Positions 55,202 through 63,140 of a DNA stretch of 64,000 nt are shown here, piece after piece; position 1 is the stretch's first letter, and every line of letters starts with the position of its first letter. The position numbers and the translations under genes were made by a program. The notes under the pieces were generated by a model. That model searched no databases and was not told where the DNA came from. It worked only from the letters and a program-made list of their open reading frames with translations. The stretch lies in the NCBI GenBank assembly GCA_965218625.1, contig CBDCLG010000016.1, positions 496,001-560,000 on the forward strand, given 5' to 3'. The DNA is from Bin5 sp965218625. Its GTDB lineage: Bacteria; Chloroflexota; Anaerolineae; Caldilineales; Caldilineaceae.

Positions 55202-55350
55202 TGCATTCTGCCTCGTTTCAAGTCATACTGACACGCAAGGCGTGCCCAGGATCAAATGACGCCACGCTCGATCAACTTCTCTTAGCTATACGTCATGCCG
55301 CGTGAACTGTTTCGCTTGTCTCCGCACGAGAACTGCCGGAACCGGTCCCA

Positions 55351-56073
55351 ATGACCCTCCTCAACGATGTCCAGATGGAGGAGTTCATCGTCAAAGGTTT
55401 CGTGACGCTGCATGCCGACTTTTCCCGCGCCTTTCATGAATCGATACGTTCACGGGCTGAGTCGATCTTCGCAATCGAAGGCAATCCCGGCAACAACATC
55501 CTGCCAAGAATCCCCGAACTGGCCGAACTTTTTGCCCACCCAGCCGTCACCGGCGCGCTGACCAGCGTCCTCGGCCCCGGTTACGCTATGCACGCCCACA
55601 GGCACTGCCATCTGACGCCACCCAACCGCCCAGCACAGCGCCACCACCGGGACAGCTACGAGGACGACCGCAACGTGCGCCATCACCGCCCACGTTGGGC
55701 AATGGCTTTCTACTACCCCCAAGACGTGCCGGTCAAGATGGGTCCGACGTCGGTTCTGCCCGCTTCACAATACTACATAAGGCGAGAACAGGCCGAAAAA
55801 GATGGCGAAATGCTCCTGTGCGGCACCGCCGGCACAGTCAGCATCGTCCACTACGACCTGTGGCATCGCGCAACTGAAAACTTCTCCAATCTCAACCGCT
55901 ACATGATGAAGTTTCTATTCTGCCGCATGGCCGAACCGGACGCGCCGAGCTGGAGCCACAGCCGGGCGCGGCCCCGCCCCACCTTCGACAACACGGCCAA
56001 TCTTGCACTGTGTCGAAGCCTGTGGCGCTGGCACCTGGGGCAAAAAGACGGCGAAAGGGAACGAACCAAATGA
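55351..56073 (+). CDS. Phytanoyl-CoA dioxygenase (PhyH) family protein, paralog 5, with in-frame stop before HEAT repeats
   Basis: The 240-residue protein has His99/Asp101 in RHHRDSYED and His172 in DLWHRATEN, with PRWAMAFYYP and MGPTSVLPASQ around the core. It stops at TGA 56071-56073 after GQKDGERERTK. The same reading frame continues without other stops into the HEAT-repeat frame downstream, so the TGA probably splits what was, or is, one fusion protein. It is divergent from the ABC exporter. Confidence 0.85.
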   Translation: MTLLNDVQMEEFIVKGFVTLHADFSRAFHESIRSRAESIFAIEGNPGNNILPRIPELAELFAHPAVTGALTSVLGPGYAMHAHRHCHLTPPNRPAQRHHRDSYEDDRNVRHHRPRWAMAFYYPQDVPVKMGPTSVLPASQYYIRREQAEKDGEMLLCGTAGTVSIVHYDLWHRATENFSNLNRYMMKFLFCRMAEPDAPSWSHSRARPRPTFDNTANLALCRSLWRWHLGQKDGERERTK

Positions 56074-56742
56074 AGTGGGGCGCCGCGGGGTGTTCCACGC
56101 CCCATCGTTGACCTTCCTGCCGGCGGAAACTCAGGGAAAGGCAACGAATCGAACGAAGGCAGCGGCGTAAAGCCCGAGGCAGACCGACTGGAGCAGGTCT
56201 ACCTCCTCTCGGCCGCCGGTGAATCCGGCAGAGCTGCGCTGATGAGAGCGCTGGCTGTCGAGGCCGACGCACTGCTGGAAAACAACCTCGCGGCGAAGTA
56301 CGCCAATCCGAGTCAGCTTGTCGCCGGCTACGGCCTCAGCGCCCAAGGGTTGGCCGCCGTCGCCGGCCTCATTGACGCCCTGCACGCCCCCCGTTGGCAG
56401 CTGCGCGCCGCCGCCGCCGACATCCTCGGCGACATCGGGCTTGCCGCAAGGCCCGCAGTGCCTCGTCTGCTCGAAAGTCTAAGCGACGAATCCGAATGGG
56501 TGCGCCGCAACGCCGCCGAAGCCCTCGGCGTCATCGCCGGGCCGGAAGCGGTGCCGATCCTTGCCCGCAACCTGGTCAACGACCGGTCCGACTTCGTGCG
56601 CCACAACGCCGCCCTTTCCCTGGCCAAAATCGGGAAAGAGGCCGGCGCCGCGCGCGCGGCCCTGGAGAAAGCGCTGGGCGATGAAAACCTTTACGTGCGC
56701 AGCAACGCCCGCCTCGCTCTGACCCGCTCCGCCAAAGCGTAA
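56074..56742 (+). pseudogene. HEAT-repeat domain, in frame with the PhyH gene but after a stop codon
   Basis: From the codon after TGA 56073 the frame stays open through GVPRPIVDLPAGGN, EADRLEQVYLLSAAGESG and then three HEAT-like helical repeats: VAGLIDALHAPRWQLRAAAADILGDIG, AVPRLLESLSDESEWVRRNAAEALGVI and AVPILARNLVNDRSDFVRHNAALSLAKIG, ending at 56742. If translated alone it would start at ATG 56242, giving 166 residues, but no ribosome-binding site precedes it. PhyH-HEAT fusions would explain the continuous frame. Either a nonsense mutation or readthrough separates the parts. Confidence 0.7.
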
Positions 56743-57049
56743 ACGCTCGTCAACTCAATTCGGTTTTCCAAATCCGGGGCATCGAAACGAGGGTAAGTAG
56801 AGGCACTGATTTTCCACAATTGGGCCAGTCCTTTGGACCCGCCAGACTCTCCCCGGCCGGCGCCGACCTGGAGCGTTTCTCGCGCCCGCTTCTCAGGCGC
56901 CGCCGACGGCAAGGAACGCCATTCACTGAGCGCCGTCTTCAACAGCCGCATCCCGGCCCAGCAGGGTATCGACACGGCATGCCGATCTTCGACCGGCGCT
57001 CCCGGGCCTCTTGCGGCAGGTCAAAGCGCTCTCTCGGCGACGCGCCAAC
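56743..57049. other. 307-bp convergent intergenic region
   Basis: Between the HEAT-repeat end and the stop of PhyH paralog 6. Short frames on both strands carry no family features. I see no strong terminator hairpin or repeat here. Confidence 0.4.
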
Positions 57050-57889
57050 TCAAACCGCAACCTGCTCGCCGACATTCTCCTGGAGCCACGCCCGCAACGG
57101 CACGTCCTCCGGTTTCGGCGAAGAATAGCCGTGCCACCCGCTTGGCGCCGCCCCCAACAGCTGCTGCCTGATCGGATCGATCCGGCCCATGAGATGGTCC
57201 ACGGTCATATTGTCCCGCGGCCGCAGCCAGCGGTAACTGTAGCCGTAAAAGAGGACCTTACGCGGCATCTGGGACGTGTTCGGACTCGACGAGTGCCAGA
57301 TGCGCCTGTCAAAGAAGACCGCGTCCCCCGGCTTCGCCCGCACGGGCACCCCCCCTTTCGGCCTCTTCTCCTCGTCCACCGGCAGCTTGTTCAGGAGGTG
57401 GCTGCCGGGAATTACATAGAGGTTCGCCCGCCCCAGCTCCGAAGTGTCGGTAAGGAAAAAGGCCACCTTGAGCGAAACGCGAGGCTGCGGGTCCGTCTCC
57501 AGCTCGTTATTGAGCCGCCCGCTGTCCTTGTGCCAGTTCAGCCCCTGCTGTCCGGGGCCGGAAACTGCGTTGGGCGGCGTAATGATGGTGTGGGAATGGT
57601 ACAACTGGATGTTCCAGCCCAGAATCCCCCAAACCTTGGTAAATGTCGTCGGGTAGTCGAGCAGCTCCAGGAAGACATCATCCTGCCCGATGAAATCAAA
57701 GATGTTGATCCCGTCGCTCGCGCCCAAACCCTCTCTGGCCTTTTCTTCGGCGGTGATCTTGTCTACCACTGCAGTGGCCCGCGCAACCAGCTCCTGGGGG
57801 ATGGCGTCTTCGATGATCATATAACCCTGTTCGGCAAATCTACGTTCTTCGTCCACTGTGAGGGCGTGTTGCAGCCAACTCCTGTCCAT
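57050..57889 (-). CDS. Phytanoyl-CoA dioxygenase (PhyH) family protein, paralog 6
   Basis: The 279-residue protein has His120/Asp122 in LNWHKDSGRL, PGSHLL near 161, and His199 in RRIWHSSSPN. The N-terminal FAEQGYMIIEDAIP is typical. It is intact, starting at ATG 57889, and is divergent from the enolase-superfamily gene across a 254-bp gap. Its pairing with that gene and the following ThDP gene mirrors the first catabolic region. Confidence 0.88.
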   Translation of the reverse strand: MDRSWLQHALTVDEERRFAEQGYMIIEDAIPQELVARATAVVDKITAEEKAREGLGASDGINIFDFIGQDDVFLELLDYPTTFTKVWGILGWNIQLYHSHTIITPPNAVSGPGQQGLNWHKDSGRLNNELETDPQPRVSLKVAFFLTDTSELGRANLYVIPGSHLLNKLPVDEEKRPKGGVPVRAKPGDAVFFDRRIWHSSSPNTSQMPRKVLFYGYSYRWLRPRDNMTVDHLMGRIDPIRQQLLGAAPSGWHGYSSPKPEDVPLRAWLQENVGEQVAV

Positions 57890-58143
57890 GGGGTCGCTCC
57901 TGTAGATACGAGGGGGGTCCTTGCCAAAGAATCATAGAGGTGGAGGCCGATTTGTCAAACCCGTCCGGCGCGCATGCTAACTGGCGCGCCTGGCAGCCGG
58001 CGCCTTTGACATCGGCAAACCTGTTCGTTACCATGCACGCGTGCCGTCATCGCACGCCGCGCAGCTTGCTGTCGGCCCCTTGCAAAAAGGTTTCAGCCGC
58101 AAGACAAGAGTTCGGGGGATCCCCTCTGAACGAAATGGGTCCG

Positions 58144-59259
58144 ATGAAGATTGAAAAGATTACACCCTTTCTAGTGGAAAGATTCCTGCTCGTGCGCGTC
58201 TACACCGATCAGGGGATCGTTGGCAACGGCGAGGCCGGCCTTTGGGCGCATCACGGCATGGTCGAGCGCGCCATTCTCGACCTGGGCGAATACTTCGCCG
58301 GCAAGGACGCCACCCGCATCGAGCATCACTTCCAGACGGTCAGCCGCGATACCCACTTCATGGGCGCCGCGCTCAGCGCCGCGCTCAGCGCGATCGACAT
58401 TGCCCTCTGGGACATCGCCGGCAAGGCGGTCGGCCAGCCCGTACACAGGCTCCTGGGCGGCAGAGTGCGGGACAAAGTCAAGGTGTTCCAGAATATAGGC
58501 GGCGCCACGGCAGCAGCCTGCGCCGAAAGTGCACAGGAGCAGGTGGCGGCAGGCTATCTCTCTCTGCGTATGTCACCCTTCCTGCCCGGATTCGAGCGCA
58601 AGACCTCCTCCCAGGTGATCGGCGACGCCGTCGCCATGGTCGCAGCCGTGCGCGAGGCCATCGGCTTCGAAATCGACCTTGGCCTTGAGATCCACCGCAA
58701 CCTGCGTCCCGAAGAGGCGATCGCCCTCGCCCACGAGCTGCTACCCTTTCGTATCCTCTACTACGAAGACCCGCTCGCCCCCGAAAGCCTTGAGGCGATG
58801 GAGTACATCGCCAAGAGCGTCCCCCTGCCGATGGCCACCGGCGAGCGTTTCTACAACATCTTCCAGTTCAAGGACCTTATCGATCGCAAGATCGTCAGTC
58901 TGGTCCGCCCCGACCTCTCGCTTGCCGGCGGCTTTACCCAGCTGAAGAAGATTGCAGCCATCGCCGAATCAGCCTTCGTCGGCGTCTTCCCTCACCTCAT
59001 GGGCAGCCCTGTCAACATCGCTGCCTACTGCCAGCTGGCCGCGTCGATTCCCAACTACTTTCTCATGGAGAGTCACACCGGCGCCGACGCCTACAACGAG
59101 ATCGTCGACCGGCCCGTCGAACGCGATGGCGGCTATCTGCTTGTCTCCGACCGCCCCGGAATCGGCCTCGAGATCGACGAGAAGATCCTGGACCGCTACC
59201 CATACACGCCCAAAAAGATCTTCGGCAACTTTCACGCCGACGGTTCTGTGGCACACTAG
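58144..59259 (+). CDS. Mandelate racemase/muconate lactonizing enzyme family protein (enolase superfamily)
   Basis: I start at ATG 58144 (MKIEKITPFLVERFLLVRVYTDQG); ATG 58135 is in frame 9 bp earlier, and the frame extends further to 57940 without homology. The 371-residue enzyme has the first ligand segment DLGLEIHRNL, in which Glu takes the place of the usual Asp of the G-V-D-F-H-G motif, then Glu in YYEDPLAPE and Glu in MATGERFYN, and the base His in VGVFPHLMGSP. Expected reaction is dehydration or racemisation of a sugar acid or related acid. The following ThDP gene is 24 bp downstream. Confidence 0.88.
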   Translation: MKIEKITPFLVERFLLVRVYTDQGIVGNGEAGLWAHHGMVERAILDLGEYFAGKDATRIEHHFQTVSRDTHFMGAALSAALSAIDIALWDIAGKAVGQPVHRLLGGRVRDKVKVFQNIGGATAAACAESAQEQVAAGYLSLRMSPFLPGFERKTSSQVIGDAVAMVAAVREAIGFEIDLGLEIHRNLRPEEAIALAHELLPFRILYYEDPLAPESLEAMEYIAKSVPLPMATGERFYNIFQFKDLIDRKIVSLVRPDLSLAGGFTQLKKIAAIAESAFVGVFPHLMGSPVNIAAYCQLAASIPNYFLMESHTGADAYNEIVDRPVERDGGYLLVSDRPGIGLEIDEKILDRYPYTPKKIFGNFHADGSVAH

Positions 59260-59283
59260 CCCACACATAAAGGAAACAAGAGT

Positions 59284-60918
59284 ATGGCAACGACCCGAAC
59301 GGGAGGCGAGGCCCTTGTGCACGGCCTGCTCGCCCACGGCATCGACACAATCTTCGGGCTGCCCGGCGTGCAGAACGACTATTTCTACACCGCCGCCTAC
59401 GATGCTGGCGAGCGGTTGCGCCTTATCCACACACGCCACGAGCAGGGCGCAGCCTACATGGCGCTCGGTTATGCGCTCGCTTCCGGCAGGACCGGCGTCT
59501 ACGTTGTCGTGCCCGGCCCCGGTTTCCTTAACACGACCGCCGCGCTTTCGACCGCCTATGCCACCAACGCGCCCGTCCTCTGCCTCGCCGGCCAGATCAG
59601 GAGCGACCAGATCGGACGCGGGTACGGAATGCTGCATGAAATCCCAGACCAGCTCGGCGTTATGCGTTCGCTCACCAAGTGGGCGCAGCGCGCCGAGAAT
59701 CCGCAAGAACTACACCGCCTCCTGGAAGAGGCGGTCAGGCAGATCTACTCCGGTCGTCCCCGGCCTGTCGGCCTCGAAGTGCCCCTCAATGTCCTCTCAG
59801 GCAAAGCCGAATTGAGCGACGCCGAACCGCTCCTGCAACGCCAAGGCCCCGCCGTGGAAGAAAACGCGATCGATCAGGCCGCCGGTATCCTCAGCCGGGC
59901 CCATAGCCCCCTGATACTGGTCGGCGGCGGCGCCATGGACGCAAGCGAGGAAGTACGCGCCCTCGCCGAAGCCCTCCAGGCGCCGGTTATCGCCAGCAGC
60001 AGCGGCCGCGGCGTCCTATCCAGCCGGAACCCGTTCAGCCACAGCTTCGGCCCCGGCCAGCGGCTATGGGAGCAGGCCGACGCTGCCATCGCCATCGGCA
60101 CACGACTCACAACCCCGCTTATGGACTGGGGCAAGCCGGACGACCTCCAGCTGATTCGCATCGACGTCGACCCGAACGAACTCAACACCCACGCCACAGC
60201 TCACTTGCCCATCGTCGCGGACAGCCGCGACGCGCTGCGGGCCCTCCTCCCGGCCCTGGCGCGGCAGGACCGCGACCGGCCATCGCGCCGCGTCGAAATG
60301 CTCGCCTTGCAGGACGAAATGGACGCGATCTACGAGTCAGTCCAACCACAGATCGGATTCGTGCGTGCGCTGCGCGACGCCCTGCCCGAGGACGGAATCT
60401 GCGTCGAGGAGATAACCCAGGTCAGCTACGTCAGCCGCGTCGCCATGCCCGTTTTCCAGCCCCGAACTTACCTCACCGCCAACTACCAGGGCACGCTCGG
60501 CTGGGGCTTTCCCACTGCCCTCGGCGCGAAAGTCGCCGCGCCCGACAAGCCCGTTCTCTCGGTGACCGGCGACGGCGGCTTTCTCTTCGGCGCGACCGAA
60601 CTGGCCACCGCCGTGAAACACCAAATCAACACCGTCACCGTCGTCTTCAACGACGGCGCTTTCGGCAACGTAAAGCGTATGCAGAAAGAGCGCTACGGCG
60701 GGCGCGTCATCGCCAGCGAGCTGCACAATCCCGACTTTGTCGCCTTCGCCCGCTCTTTCGGCGCGCTCGGTCTGCGAGCGCATACGCCCGCCGAACTGCG
60801 CACAGCCCTCGACGAAGCCTTCGCCGCGGAGCGGCCCGTTCTAATCGATGTGCCTGTGGGTGAAATGCCGGCGCCCTGGACCCTGATGTCCGCTCCCAGG
60901 GCGCCGAGAGAGGCTTAG
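59284..60918 (+). CDS. Thiamine-diphosphate-dependent enzyme (acetolactate synthase-like)
   Basis: The 544-residue protein has the catalytic Glu in HTRHEQGAAYMALGYALASG near residue 53, the middle domain, and the ThDP/Mg motif VTGDGGFLFGATELATAVKHQ with FNDGAFGNV (Asp replacing the more usual second Asn). It is similar in plan to the enzyme at 17723-19477 but clearly distinct in sequence. The position right after the enolase-superfamily gene suggests a decarboxylase or carboligase acting on the 2-keto acid such a dehydratase would make. Start ATG 59284 follows AAGGAAACAAGAGT. Confidence 0.9.
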   Translation: MATTRTGGEALVHGLLAHGIDTIFGLPGVQNDYFYTAAYDAGERLRLIHTRHEQGAAYMALGYALASGRTGVYVVVPGPGFLNTTAALSTAYATNAPVLCLAGQIRSDQIGRGYGMLHEIPDQLGVMRSLTKWAQRAENPQELHRLLEEAVRQIYSGRPRPVGLEVPLNVLSGKAELSDAEPLLQRQGPAVEENAIDQAAGILSRAHSPLILVGGGAMDASEEVRALAEALQAPVIASSSGRGVLSSRNPFSHSFGPGQRLWEQADAAIAIGTRLTTPLMDWGKPDDLQLIRIDVDPNELNTHATAHLPIVADSRDALRALLPALARQDRDRPSRRVEMLALQDEMDAIYESVQPQIGFVRALRDALPEDGICVEEITQVSYVSRVAMPVFQPRTYLTANYQGTLGWGFPTALGAKVAAPDKPVLSVTGDGGFLFGATELATAVKHQINTVTVVFNDGAFGNVKRMQKERYGGRVIASELHNPDFVAFARSFGALGLRAHTPAELRTALDEAFAAERPVLIDVPVGEMPAPWTLMSAPRAPREA

Positions 60919-60966
60919 TGGCTAGTAGGGTGCGCGACGTGTTGGCTCTGCAACGGTTTTTCCGTG

Positions 60967-61674
60967 CTATCCTTCCGTCAGCTTTGCCGCAAACTCCTGG
61001 TGCTCCGGCGACGCGATGCCTTGCTGAACCAGCTGCAGCAGTTCACTCATCTTGCCTTCCCAAAACCAGTCGGACCGAAACCAAAAGCCGGGCAAGACCT
61101 GGCTGCGGGCAACCCCGTCGTCGTCCGGCTGCACCGCCGCAAACTCGCCGTCCACCAGCCGGAAAAAGCGTGTCTCCCGCTCATAGGCCAGCAGCACCAG
61201 ATACTCCCGAACGCCGCTGCGCCGGTAGACATTCAGTTTGCTGTGCAGATCATGCGATGCACTACTTGCCGCAATTTCTACAACCAGGTCCGGCGCGCCG
61301 ATCAAGGGACCCTTTTCGCTCTCTTCGGCCTTCGCCCGCTGCTCTCCTGCGACCCATAAGCACAGATCCGGTTGCAGTTCATTCTCAAGGTCAAGTATGA
61401 CCGTTTGGTTGTCGCCGGCGAGAATGCCCGGAGTGCCGGCGCAATAGACTCCGAGAACTGTCGCAAATCTGAAGTGAGGAATGCTGTGCTGCTTGTGGAC
61501 GGGGGAACCCACAATCACGACTCCTTCGATGAGCTCGGCCTTCTTTATTTCAGGATAAAGAGCGTAGCGCCGTCGAAATTCGGCGCGGCCGAGGTGATCG
61601 CCGCTGAAGAAGGGCGGACGACCCCGTCCTTTTTCGCTCTCAACAGAGGATTGAGCGGGAGCGCTTACGACCAC
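60967..61674 (-). CDS. Uma2-family endonuclease (DUF820)
   Basis: The 235-residue protein matches Uma2: KKAELIEGVVIVGSPV, ENELQPDLCLWV and APDLVVEIAASSASHDLHSKLNVYRRSGVREYLVL, giving the PD-(D/E)xK catalytic Asp, Glu and Lys. The C-terminus is variable. The family is widespread and multi-copy in Cyanobacteria and Chloroflexota; its role is unclear. It converges on the ThDP gene. Confidence 0.88.
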   Translation of the reverse strand: MVVSAPAQSSVESEKGRGRPPFFSGDHLGRAEFRRRYALYPEIKKAELIEGVVIVGSPVHKQHSIPHFRFATVLGVYCAGTPGILAGDNQTVILDLENELQPDLCLWVAGEQRAKAEESEKGPLIGAPDLVVEIAASSASHDLHSKLNVYRRSGVREYLVLLAYERETRFFRLVDGEFAAVQPDDDGVARSQVLPGFWFRSDWFWEGKMSELLQLVQQGIASPEHQEFAAKLTEG

Positions 61675-61830
61675 TCTGGTACTCCTGTGGGAGTATGTTT
61701 GCAGCCGGCAATTTCAACACACAGTGCCGTATGACCGGTTCATCCTACTGCTACTCGCCGGTTATTGCCTTCAACCCGAATCTTCCCGCGAGACGAGGAA
61801 GCCAGCGAATAAGGTTGTTGTAGTCCTCAG

Positions 61831-62406
61831 TTATCTTCTCTGCCCCGCGCCTTGAACCGGCGGCCGGAATGCTGAATCGTCTACAACCGCCTCCTCCTGC
61901 ACAGGCTGGCCGGCCGGCTCCCTCTGATTTTCGTCGTAGGTCAGCTGCTTTGCGGCGGGTTGACTGTCCGGCTGGTCCGCCCCGCAGCTGACACAGATGC
62001 TCCATTCGTGGCGCATCGGCTTCCCGCAGGTGGGGCAGGCAAAGCGAAGCTGGCTATGGCAGTTCGAGCAGTAATTCCAGGCGTCCTGTACCGGCAGACC
62101 GCACCGGTGGCAGCTCAGGGTCGCCTCCAGCTCCCGCAAAAGCGACTCCTCCTCCAGGGCACGGTCGAAAACATCGGCCAGCGTCTCGCGTGGACGTATC
62201 ATGAAGTAGAGACTGAGCCCGACTAAGGGAAAGATCAGCACCAGCAGGCTGGCCAGCCCGATCGCCAGCCAGTCCCGCGTCCGGCTGCGAATGTCGTTGA
62301 ACGTCCAGATGCCCATCGCCACCCAAAAGGCAAACAGAAACGCGCCCAATAGAGCGACTAATATCCCGATGACCGTTGCTATCGTGTTCGATAGATCTGG
62401 CGGCAT
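61831..62406 (-). CDS. Membrane protein with double zinc ribbon
   Basis: From ATG 62406 (MPPDLSNTIATVIGILV), preceded by GGAGAAGCAA, the protein is 191 residues. Two membrane helices (about 8-33 and 45-68) are followed by a cytoplasmic helix and four Cys-x2-Cys pairs: CHRCG, CSNC, CPTC and CVSC, forming two zinc ribbons. The C-terminus is Gln/Glu-rich and disordered. No function is assigned; such proteins often serve as membrane-bound adaptors. In-frame upstream starts lack a ribosome-binding site. Confidence 0.75.
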   Translation of the reverse strand: MPPDLSNTIATVIGILVALLGAFLFAFWVAMGIWTFNDIRSRTRDWLAIGLASLLVLIFPLVGLSLYFMIRPRETLADVFDRALEEESLLRELEATLSCHRCGLPVQDAWNYCSNCHSQLRFACPTCGKPMRHEWSICVSCGADQPDSQPAAKQLTYDENQREPAGQPVQEEAVVDDSAFRPPVQGAGQRR

Positions 62407-62532
62407 TTGCTTCTCCTGCCGGGCCATCTGCGCGGCTACGCAACCGGAATCGATGAAGGCCCGAACCATAGTTCCCGAGACTGAAATATGATCTGATTAT
62501 AGACCAGCGGACAACCACCTCCAAAGAAATCC

Positions 62533-62542
62533 CGTCCCCGGC
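62533..62542. repeat. Left target-site duplication of element copy 3
   Basis: CGTCCCCGGC, identical in all ten bases to 62738-62747 on the other side of the element. Confidence 0.85.
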
Positions 62543-62737
62543 CAGGGCAATCGCATCTAAATCCGGACGCCAAAATGTCCCGCGAGGGGCGCCCACAAGG
62601 GGCGCCTCTACCCATTGTCAATCGTTTTCGGCTGAAAAACCGATCTCCAAAAAGGGCTGTTTTCGGCTGTTTTTTGGGAGTTGGGCTCGAATCAGGTAGT
62701 GTCGCGGGTCTTGGCCCCCTTTGACGCAATCGCCCTG
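62543..62737 (+). mobile_element. MITE-like element, copy 3 (195 bp)
   Basis: The shortest copy. Left end CAGGGCAATCGCATC pairs with the right end GACGCAATCGCCCTG as inverted repeats with three mismatches. A perfect 10-bp target duplication flanks it. The left half matches copies 1 and 2 closely, including CCCACAAGGGGCGCC and GTTTTCGGCTGAAAAACC; an internal stretch of about 45 bp present in the others is missing or replaced, and then the right end resumes at AGTTGGGCTCGAATCAGG. It lies between the divergent zinc-ribbon and binding-protein genes. Confidence 0.88.
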
Positions 62738-62747
62738 CGTCCCCGGC
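62738..62747. repeat. Right target-site duplication of element copy 3
   Basis: CGTCCCCGGC, perfect match to 62533-62542. Confidence 0.85.
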
Positions 62748-63140
62748 CCGCGCCCCGGGCAAATGATGCCGGCGTCGAACTGCACCCCCTGCCCGCCCTG
62801 GCCGGACGTCCCGCAACCGTCCTCACGGATCCAATATACATGGACGCGAAGAGCCTTCTTCCTGGCACTTCGTGTAAATTCGTGGATCGATCTGCGAGCT
62901 TGGAAGAGGCGCACCCGTTGCAGCTATATGGCTTTTGCTGCCATTTGCAACCTGTTTTATACTATTTTTTGGGGCGCGCACCGCGTTCGAGCGGCTTCCA
63001 GTGAGTCTGTCTGGCGGCGCAGGTTTTCGGCAGGGGAAACCTCAGCCCCCGCTGCGGTCTCTCTCGGACAGATTCCCCTGGGGCGGCACGCCAAGCCAAC
63101 CGTATATACGTCTTCACAAAGCCCTCACAAGGAGAAAAGA
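62748..63140. other. Intergenic region upstream of the binding-protein gene
   Basis: The 393 bp hold no gene I can support. An A/T-rich patch around 62955-62970 (TTTTATACTATTTTTTGG) includes a TATACT -10-like sequence at about 62956-62961, the best promoter candidate for the downstream gene, about 180 bp before its ATG. A long leader would then carry a possible regulatory structure; none was recognised. Confidence 0.3.

Noticed and set aside
56071..56073. Selenocysteine at the in-frame TGA
   Set aside because: No catalytic role is expected at this linker position and no selenocysteine machinery or insertion hairpin was recognised.
311..62737. CRISPR-like interpretation of the three repeated segments
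   Set aside because: Copies are 31 kb apart, about 200 bp long, have inverted ends and target duplications, and there are no spacers or cas genes.
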